In this document: piece after piece, positions 56,681 to 64,000 of the stretch
Position numbering within the stretch: position 1 is the stretch's first letter
Layout: each line of letters opens with the position of its first letter
DNA from: Bretschneidera sinensis
Lineage: Eukaryota > Streptophyta > Magnoliopsida > Brassicales > Akaniaceae
NCBI GenBank assembly: GCA_023935145.1
Contig: CM043699.1
Coordinates: 75,767,138 to 75,831,137 of the forward strand
Direction: 5' to 3'
Length of the DNA stretch: 64,000 nucleotides
Notes under the pieces: generated by a model
Told to the model about the DNA's origin: nothing
The model's database searches: none
Seen by the model: the letters and a program-made list of their open reading frames with translations, nothing else
Translations under genes and position numbers: made by a program

Positions 56681-57574
56681 GTAAGTAAAGTGACCACTGT
56701 TTTGTTTTCAACTTTTCATCTTTCTTTTGTATCGAGGATTGATTGTTATTTGAAGATGAAGTATAGTTTCTTTTACATCAAGAGAATAGAGTGGCCACTC
56801 TTTTCTTCTCTCATTATTTAATGGGTGTTCAAATTAGTCACATTTCCCCACTAGATGTACGGTAAAACTATATCATTTTGGTAAGGAAAACTCGATAAGT
56901 GAAGAATGGTATTTTTGCACTACTAGTTCATGGAATTCACTAGGATTCCAATCCACTATGCTATGAGTATCTCAATTCTTGTAGAGATTGAAAAATAAAT
57001 TATATTTTAAGCTACATAGGTGGTTTAGAAGGAGATTAAAATGGTAGTCAAAGATCATGATTAAATGAAGAAAAAATTATTAGGTGCAACACCGAGGATA
57101 TATATATATATATAAAACTAACGCCATTCTATGTTTTTTTTCCTAGTGATGAGAAGTAAATATATTTAAGTTCTTGGAAATCACTTATCAAATTTTAGAC
57201 TGCATTTTAATTTAGCATCTTTGTATGGCCTGGTAGTTTGTTCTTCTTAACCATTGTTTTTTATTTGCTTTCCCTTTGAACCTTTATATTAACTTTACTT
57301 GCTTAGTGTTTTTATGAGGAGTTGATTTCCTTTACTTCTTTTGCTTTCTTGACTTTTGAAATCACAATATGCAGAGCTGTCTTGCTAACATCAATAAATT
57401 TACTTGAGAGTTTGTATAAATTTCTATATATCATGTTTGATTTTTTTGTTACTTGTGCCTCTGATTCGTATTTTTATTAGAATATTTATATATAAACTAT
57501 TACCTTCTAATTGTGGTCAACTTAGTGCGATTCTTATATCTTGTTTTTATTCCAGTTTAATCACAATTGATATA

Positions 57575-57812
57575 ATGGATAAATCTACCAATAAGAATGA
57601 GCGATGAATACTTTAGCAGGGTAGTTAAAATTTTGAATTATACTTTTGATAAATCATCTAAAGATGGGGAGACCTTGGATGCATCTACTTCTACTAGTGC
57701 ACCTAGTGAAGGAGAAAGGTTTAAACATGACATTCTTGGCCTAATACATGATGCATTTTCAGTGCATCCATGTGAAGAGGGTATAGATATGAATATGAAC
57801 GAAGAGAATACA
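57575..57812 (+). pseudogene. TNP2-type CACTA transposase, N-terminal fragment
   Basis: An ATG at 57575 opens MDKS, followed by a one-base frame slip near 57590 into RMSDEYFSRVVKILNYTFDK, as in the transposase-associated domain of CACTA TNP2-like proteins. The usual CPC-x-x-C zinc motif is not seen. The frame continues ERFKHDILGLIHDAFSVHPC, the stretch that precedes the transposase core in this family, and is interrupted at 57812 by the LTR insertion. The rest should lie beyond the right edge of the window. Confidence 0.6.
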
Positions 57813-59097
57813 TGATTACGCCCAAAACATAACGCGGTTGTTGTAGCACAGCTTTGAGGTGTCGATTCCACAGGGAAACAAGTTAACTACAAAAGAAGGT
57901 GTGAACCATAACACAAACAATAAATATTTTAGTGAGAAAATATGAACTTTTGGTATTGAAGTAATTGTGTAAAATAGATTGTAAAATATAATAGGGAAAC
58001 AACAAGGATCCGGGAATCCTCCCTAGGTTCGTTGCCCTATTCTTAACTTGATTCAGTTGTTTTTATCTCGATTGCAAGTTTCACATCCCAAACAAGCAAT
58101 CGGTAAATATTCAATGAGCACATATATAAACCCTAATATGATTGTTATGAAATACTTTTTATTTTAGATTCGTGCACACATGATCTATCCTATAGGTTTA
58201 TCAAGAAATGACAATATATCTTTGTTGACAATATTGCAGTAATGGACAAACCTAAAGGCTAAATCTACCGGACTCAGTTATACCCAAACAACCTTGATAT
58301 ATGAAAAGCATGACTAAATTTATATCAAGGAGAAAGATACAATCACCAAAATAGATAAAATCTTATAATTAGCTTAAAGAGTAAATTATAACAATGTTTT
58401 GACAATAAATTCCTATTACAACTGAATCAAATAAGGGAAGATAGGAACAACTACACCTAGGGATTCATCCCTTCGCCTTGCTTGGAGATTAGATGGCCAT
58501 GGGGCTCCTCCTTGAGTCTTTGGACCCTTGTCCAGCCTCTAATTGATTTCTTTCTCTTAAACCCTAAGTGATCTATTTATAGTACAAAGGTCCAAGGGTG
58601 TTTTCGGGTTTAATCTATTGTTTAAAACCCTAATTAAGTTTTAACTCGGAGATATAACATCGTGTGCGCACTGCGGTGCTCCTTTATGGGTGCTGTGGTG
58701 TTGGCTTCAGCTTTGGTTGGGTGTGCTTCTGGGCACCGTGGTGCTGGCTGAGGAGTACCATGGTGCACACTGATGGTTCTAGATGTGGAGGCTTATGGGC
58801 ACTGCGGTGCTGGTTGAGGGGCACTGCGGTGCGCACTGATGACTTGATTTTTTCTTCATGTTTGCTTCTCCGCAACTACTCTGACACTTCGTTATGCATG
58901 GAATCTTGGCACTTTAAGAAACGAACGCTTTTTCTTATCTTTCGGACTCAAAGTACCTAAAAATGCACTGAAATAAGTCAGTGATCCAATAATATCACTT
59001 TAAAGTTATTAACATATAAAAGTGCAATAAAGACCAAGATCCATCCTAAAATGCTAACAATTAAACACTGTTAAGATGCATTTTATGGCTCTTATCA
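57813..59097 (-). repeat. 3' LTR of the gag-only element
   Basis: Plus-strand ends are TGATTACGCC and GCTCTTATCA, giving TGAT...ATCA termini. The minus-strand TATA box (CTATAAATA) is at about 58574-58582. A cluster of GC-rich palindromic GCACCGCGGTGC-type motifs lies upstream at 58660-58835 (for example GGGCACTGCGGTGC and GGGCACCGTGGTGC). Confidence 0.92.
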
Positions 59098-60750
59098 CAA
59101 CCCCCAACTAGCTTATTGCTAGTCCCTAGCAATTTAAGCGAAAACAAAGGATGAATTCTACGGTGGGAGTTAAAAACAAAGTAAAGCAATGCTAGTGTTG
59201 AACCAAGAGTAATTCACTTTTTTTTTGTCTCAAAAATTGCACACAACATACAGCACATAGAATTATTAAATATCACTCAAGTCAAAAAGTAATCCAACCA
59301 TCAATCTTAAAATCGTTATTGACTCTTAACATCCATCTTACCACTATCCATTAATCCGAACACCCGAATGATTTTATGCACAACATTCATGAATACAAGT
59401 CTTGGCCTCTAAGAACATATTAAATTGCGTGACATCAATCACAAATCAAGCTCCATAGGCTTACTTTTCAAATCACTCTCCACTACTGTAGAAAAAATCA
59501 CACCACATTGGATCAATAGGTCTTTACTAAGCTTGTAACGTTAGGCTAAAGTAAAGGTTAAGAAAGAACAGGAAGGATTCAACAAGTAAAAGAACTTAAT
59601 CTCTTAGTTTTGAAGACAACTCTTTAAGCACTGGATAACCTTACTTCAATACCCAACTCTTCCAACCATTTTCTGAGCATTTCTTTCAACAAATCATCAT
59701 TTTTTTTTCTTTCTTTCTTCTTTCTTTGCCATAATTCACTTTTTTTTATTTTATTTTGGCACATAAGACCATTCACCTCTTTTTTCATCATTTTTTTTCT
59801 TTTCCACAACCCCCAACTTATATCTTTTCATGTATTTGCGCTATGGTAGTAATATTTTTTTTTTCTCATACTTTCATCCTTACTCCTCTTGAGTGCTTCT
59901 CAACAAATGTGTATAACTAAATTTTTTTTAAAAGGAAGGTAAGGATAAAATATTTTAGGCTCATAAAGGTGAGTAAATGGGCTATTGAAAGAAACAAGAC
60001 TCAAATTCTTTTTCAAGAAAAAGGCTCAAATGGGTGACTAGTGATAAATATAGCAATGGTAAGTTTGGAAGGCTCAAACGGTTCAAAAATGGCTTATATC
60101 ATATCCTAATTAGTGTGCAATCTAGAAATTCGCCTCAAGTGATTATCAAATAAGTTCTAGAGCTTGTCGAGACCACAAAAGTATTCACAAAACAATCACA
60201 CATAAAACTTCTCTAAATGTTTTAGACTAATCATACATTCTTACCGTAAACTAGAGTCTCAAACCAAGTGAAGATTGATACTTAAATTAATTTCAAATCG
60301 AAGCAAGATTTAACTTCTTCTAAATGCTATATGTTATCTCAATTTAAGCTCATATCATTGACATGTGAATAAACTCTAAGGCTTAACATAAAGCATGCTA
60401 AAAACAAACCAAAAGGGAAAATGACGCCAAACAGTTTAATGAAAAGCATGAAAAATAGGAATATGTTTCCTCCACCCCCAACTTAAAGTAGGCATTGTCC
60501 TCAATATGAAAGTAAAAGATAAGGAAACTCCCTTTGTAGCCAAAAGTGCACAGAAGCTGAAAATTGTGCACCACCATTTGAATTGCTTCATATATTTGTC
60601 CCTAAAAAATAAATACGAAAGTAAAACTGGAAAACAGCAAAATAATAATAATAAATAAGAAAAAGAAATATGAAAAATAGTAAAAATAAAAGGATATATT
60701 TTGGGATGCCTACTATGAGCGTTAAGTTTTACGTCTTCAGCCAGACGCTC
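59098..60750 (-). other. 3' UTR of the gag-only element
   Basis: The stretch contains the polypurine-like tract at 59098-59109 and the perfect hairpin TTGCTAG-tcc-CTAGCAA at 59116-59132. Further GTTGGGGG-type copies are at about 59806-59816 and 60473-60483. A degenerate form of the conserved post-coding block (about 60702-60745) lies next to the end of gag. No gene is seen. Confidence 0.75.
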
Positions 60751-62340
60751 TTATTCCCTCTTGGACAAACATAGGTTGAATGCACCAGCCACTGCTTCAT
60801 TGCCAAATTCAGTGCTTGTATGCTTTGGAGAGGCCTCAAGGATGTCATCAGTAACATCCATAAATTCTTGCTTGATATATACTCTTGTGAAGCCATAGGT
60901 GAGGGTGGACTCTAATGGATTAAGGTGCTGGACCTTTTCCATGAATGAGTCAATCATGTATGCTTGGTGGGTTTCGTCCACATCCTCTGATTTTTTCATT
61001 GTTGGGATGTGTAATAACTTACCACTTAGTGTCTCAATGGCATTCACCTTTATATTCTGTTGTGCTAGGTGTTAACCATGGGGTGTGGACTGAGCTTGAG
61101 AAGGGAACTTACCTCGCTCAGTCACACTCAAGTAGCTTATCAACTTGGACATTTGGCTCTTTATCTCTTTATTTTCTTCAACAGCCTGCGTAATTAAAGA
61201 TTCAAGTCTTTGATTAGTCTTACCCTATGCCTCAATAAAAGCATGTAAAGTGTCTTCTAAAGAACTCCTAGAAGATACAGGTGCATGATATAGTTCAAGA
61301 TATGGTGCAGGGGGTTGTGCAAGCTGCTGGTTTTTAGACTTCCAGCTGAAATTGGGGTGATTTTGCCATCCCGGATTATAAGTATCAGAGAAGGATGCCA
61401 AAGGCTTTTTGTACATGCTTAAGGCATTACATTGTTCCTTATGCATCCCTTTCATCTCAGCAAATGTGGGGCACTCTTGGGCGAGATGATCTACCCCGCC
61501 ACACACAAAACATGGTTCAAAAGATTTTGCATGATTAGCTACGTGTGTTGGAGCTCTTAGTCTTTAACACCTCTAGTTCCCTAGTGACCATCTCGACCTT
61601 GGCCTTAAGGTCATCCTCTTCCCTAATATGGTAAATTCCACCACCATTTGGGTTCCCTATAGGTCGTGACCTATTTGTGCTTTCAGTAGCACTAGGTCCA
61701 GTCCAAGTGTGAGCTTTTTCAGCAAGCTTATTGCGGTACTCTATGGCCTCATCAGGATCTTTCTCTAAGAACTCACCATTACACATCATCTCTACAAATT
61801 GGCGCTCTCTATATGTAAGTCCCTCATAAAAATAGCTCACTAATCGCTAACTCTCATACCCATGGTGAGGGCACACACTCAGCAACTCCTTAAATCTCTC
61901 CCAAGACTGATACAAAGTCTCGCTGTCCTTTTGTGCAAAGGTGGAGATTTACCTTTTTAAAGCATTGGTCTTATGTTAGGAAAGTATTTATTAAAGAAAA
62001 TTTGAGTCATCTTAGTCCACGACCCAATAGATCGTGGTCTTAGTGAGAGTATAGTCAACTCTTAGCTCTATCCTTCAAAGCGAAAGGAAAGAACTTAAGC
62101 CTCACAATGTCATCGGTTTCATCTTGACTATGAAAAGTCGCGACTACTTCCTCAAATTCTCTAATGTGCACATATGGGTTTTCATTGTCCAAGCCATGAA
62201 ACATAGGCAGTAATTGTATCATCCTTGTTTTAATGGCGAGCGTTGGCTGGAAACATGATGCATGATGGTGTGGCTGTACGTGTAGGGTGGAGATAATCCT
62301 AAAGTGTCCTAGCAACATTATCATTAGGGTTATCGGCCAT
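60751..62340 (-). pseudogene. Gag of the gag-only element
   Basis: The minus-strand start at 62340 reads MADNPNDNVA; a frameshift then leads into MIQLLPMFHGLDNENPYVHI and REFEEVVATF (62230-62150). A decayed capsid stretch follows. The next readable parts are MSYFYEGLTYRERQFVEMMC (61840) and a zinc knuckle CGGVDHLAQEC (61500). After these come SDTYNPGWQNHPNFSW and a C-terminal SLEDTLHAFIEA. A last part (61047-60751, MNAIETLSGKLLHIPTM) ends just before the conserved 3' block. The frame jumps from gag tail to 3' UTR without protease or pol. Stops and frameshifts, for example near 62055, 61530 and 61225, make it non-functional. Confidence 0.85.
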
Positions 62341-62730
62341 GTTAAAAATCCTCTAAATTCTCTTGTGGGGGTGCACTATGGTTTGATCTAGGCGAGGTTT
62401 CACTAATAGACGTGGAAGGAGAGGGTAATTCTATTTCGGGTCCTCTAATGAATCTACTTAGCGAATCTCTCGGTCTATGCATACACCAAATAAGTCAGAG
62501 GAAAATAAATAAGTGAAAAAAATAAAAGAATATCAGAAAATCAAATTAAAGAGAAAAGAAAAATAATAAATAAAAATACTATAAAAAGAAAGAAGAAAGA
62601 AAAAAAATTGCAGCAAACTAAAAGAGGGAATGAAGTTACCGCCTTTACAAACTGCTGAAAGAAAAACTATCTACAAATCTTCTACCGTATTGTCTTAGAG
62701 TTGACAATCTTCTTTGTACTTAAGTGCGTA

Positions 62731-62748
62731 TCCCCGGCAACGGAGCCA
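62731..62748 (-). other. Primer-binding site of the gag-only element
   Basis: The minus strand reads TGGCTCCGTTGCCGGGGA next to the LTR start at 62754. It is the tRNA-Asp-type site, with one change from the inner element's site. Confidence 0.85.
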
Positions 62749-62753
62749 AAATT

Positions 62754-64000
62754 TGATTATGCACAAAACATAACACGGTTGTTGTAGCACAACTTTGGGG
62801 TGTCGATTCCACAGGGAAACAAGTTAACTACAAAAGAAGGTGTGAACCATAACACAAACGATAAAAATTTTAGTGAGAAAATATGAACTTTTGGTAATGA
62901 AGTAATTGTGTAAAATAGATTGTAAAATATAATAGGGAAACAACAAGGATCTGAGAATCCTCCCTAGGTTTGTTGCCCTATTCCTAACTTGATTCAGTTG
63001 TTTTTATCTCGATTGCAAGTTTTACATCCCAAACAGGCAATCGGTAAATATTCAATGAGCACATATATAAACCCTAATATGATTGTTATGAAATACTTTT
63101 TATTTTCGATTCGTGCATACATGATCTGTCCTATAGGTTTATCAAGAAATGACAATATATCTTTGTTGACAATATTGCAGTAATGGACAAACCTAAAGGC
63201 TAAATCTACCGGACTCAATTATACCCAAACAATCTTGACATAAAAAAAGCATGACTAAATTTATATCAATGAGAAAGATACAATCACTGGAATAGATAAA
63301 ATCTTATAATTAGCTTAAAAAGTAAATCATAACAATGTTTTGACAATAAATTCCTATTACAACTGAATCAAATAAGGGAAGATAGGAACAACTATACCTA
63401 GGGATTCAACCCTTCGCCTTGCTTGGAAATTAGACGGCCATAGGGCTTCTCCTTGAGTCTTTGGACCCTTGTCCAGACTCCAATTGATTCATTTCTCTTA
63501 AACCCTAAGTGATCTATTTATAATACAAAGGTCCAAGGGTGTTTTCGGGTTTAATCTATTGTTTAAAACCCTAATTAAGTTTTAACTCGGAGATATAACA
63601 TCGTGTGTGCGCTACGATGTTGGCTTCAACTTTGGTTGGGTGTGCTTCTGGGCACCGCGGTGCTTGCTGAGGGGCACCGCGGTGCACACTGATGGTTCAA
63701 GATGTGGAGGCTTTTGGGCACCATGGTGCTGGCTGAGGGGCACTGCGGTGCACACTGATGACTTGATTTTTTCTTCATGTTTGCTTCTCCGTAACCATTC
63801 TGACACTTTGTTATGCATGAAATCTTGGCGCTTTAAGCAATGATCGCTTTGTCTTCTCTTTTGGACTCAAAGTACCTGAAAATGCACTGAAATAAGTCAG
63901 TGATCCAATAATATCACTTTAGAGTTATTAACATATAAAAGTGCAATAAAGACCGAGATCAATCCTAAAATACTAACAATTAAACACTGTTAAGATGCAT
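62754..64000 (-). repeat. 5' LTR of the gag-only element (incomplete at window end)
   Basis: It matches 57813-59097 closely. TATA is at about 63524-63532 and the GC-rich palindromic cluster at 63640-63752 (GGGCACCGCGGTGC, GGGGCACCGCGGTGC, GGGGCACTGCGGTGC). Relative to the left LTR it lacks about 20 bases near 63610. It reaches the window edge in GTTAAGATGCAT, about 20-25 bases before its expected end. Confidence 0.92.

Larger units (their letters stand above)
54668..57812 (+). mobile_element. CACTA (En/Spm-type) transposon, 5' part, carrying captured gene exons
   Basis: The element begins CACTACAAAAAAAAAATG at 54668. Subterminal repeats follow: CCGTAAGTATAG twice, ACTGACAGAT three times, and palindromes like ATGGATTTTAAATCCAT (54740-54900). 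A leader-like CT-rich stretch and a short open frame (55094-55318) lie downstream. After these come captured aspartate aminotransferase exons (55965-56680) and the start of a TNP2-type transposase (57575). It is cut at 57812 by an LTR retrotransposon; its other end must lie beyond the window. Confidence 0.82.
57813..64000 (-). mobile_element. Gag-only Tat/Athila-type LTR retrotransposon, right end outside the window
   Basis: LTRs at 57813-59097 and 62754-64000 (the last is incomplete by about 20-25 bases) flank 3.66 kb of internal DNA on the minus strand. The PBS is at 62731-62748, and a polypurine-like tract (AGTTGGGGGTTG) lies at 59098-59109. The only coding sequence is a decayed gag; no protease, RT, RNase H or integrase was found. 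It inserted into the CACTA transposase gene. The left flank before 57813 ends AATACA; the matching target duplication is outside the window. Confidence 0.9.

Noticed and set aside
58664..58960. A 98-codon Trp/Cys-rich open frame, repeated at 63607
   Set aside because: It lies within the LTR U3 motif cluster on the strand opposite to the element and is a by-product of the GCACCGCGGTGC repeats.

Overview
The window is plant nuclear DNA, almost certainly from a eudicot with a repeat-rich genome. Three host genes look intact: a Gfo/Idh/MocA-type oxidoreductase with one intron, a DYW-class pentatricopeptide protein, and a single-C2H2 repressor. They sit in a gene island at about 24.5-44.8 kb, flanked on both sides by nested transposable elements. 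There is no bacterial, organellar or CRISPR-like content. Product names come from reading translated motifs and remembered family features; no database search was run.

Left block (1-22.3 kb). The window opens inside a plus-strand Ty1-copia element (decayed RT/RNase H, then its 3' LTR). This LTR abuts, head to head, the leader and 5' LTR of a related minus-strand copia element. From 3.4 to 22.3 kb lies a decayed minus-strand Ty3-gypsy element of Athila/Tat type: gag and protease at right, RT, RNase H and integrase at centre, then an additional ORF. Its protease gene was interrupted, with a 5-bp target duplication, by a young gypsy element (11.8-17.5 kb). That inner element has lost the gag capsid, the protease and most of pol. 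A 1.8-kb direct repeat (3361-5174 and 20.5-22.3 kb) carries LTR end, old integrase and CACTA-like sequence. It suggests a tandem duplication whose junction is at 5174/5175.

Gene island (24.5-44.8 kb). In order: a TONSOKU (TSK/BRU1) pseudogene split by a long-TIR transposon; a non-autonomous hAT element with a perfect 8-bp target duplication; the oxidoreductase gene; the DYW-type PPR gene (CREF3/At3g14330-like); a GEX1/Brambleberry-type pseudogene with nonsense, frameshift and exon-loss lesions; a direct repeat of about 0.6 kb flanking a GC-rich insert; and the ZFP4-like zinc-finger gene with a long upstream region.

Right block (46-64 kb). A Retand/Tat-like element (46032-54642, target duplication ATTCT) has a decayed gag, an antisense ORF and an amplified tandem repeat before its 3' LTR. 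It is split by a solo gypsy LTR with its own target duplication. Next is a CACTA element that has captured at least four exons of an aspartate aminotransferase gene. Its TNP2-type transposase reading frame is cut by a gag-only gypsy element whose 5' LTR runs off the window.

The most interesting pattern crosses families. Several unrelated LTRs carry a family-specific cluster of GC-rich, often palindromic motifs just upstream of the TATA box. In the Athila-type element the same motif also appears in the gag leader and ahead of the additional ORF. Other notable observations are the Pack-CACTA capture, repeated polypurine-tract-like motifs with a conserved hairpin in the gypsy 3' UTRs, duplicated copia primer-binding sites, and the Retand-like architecture.
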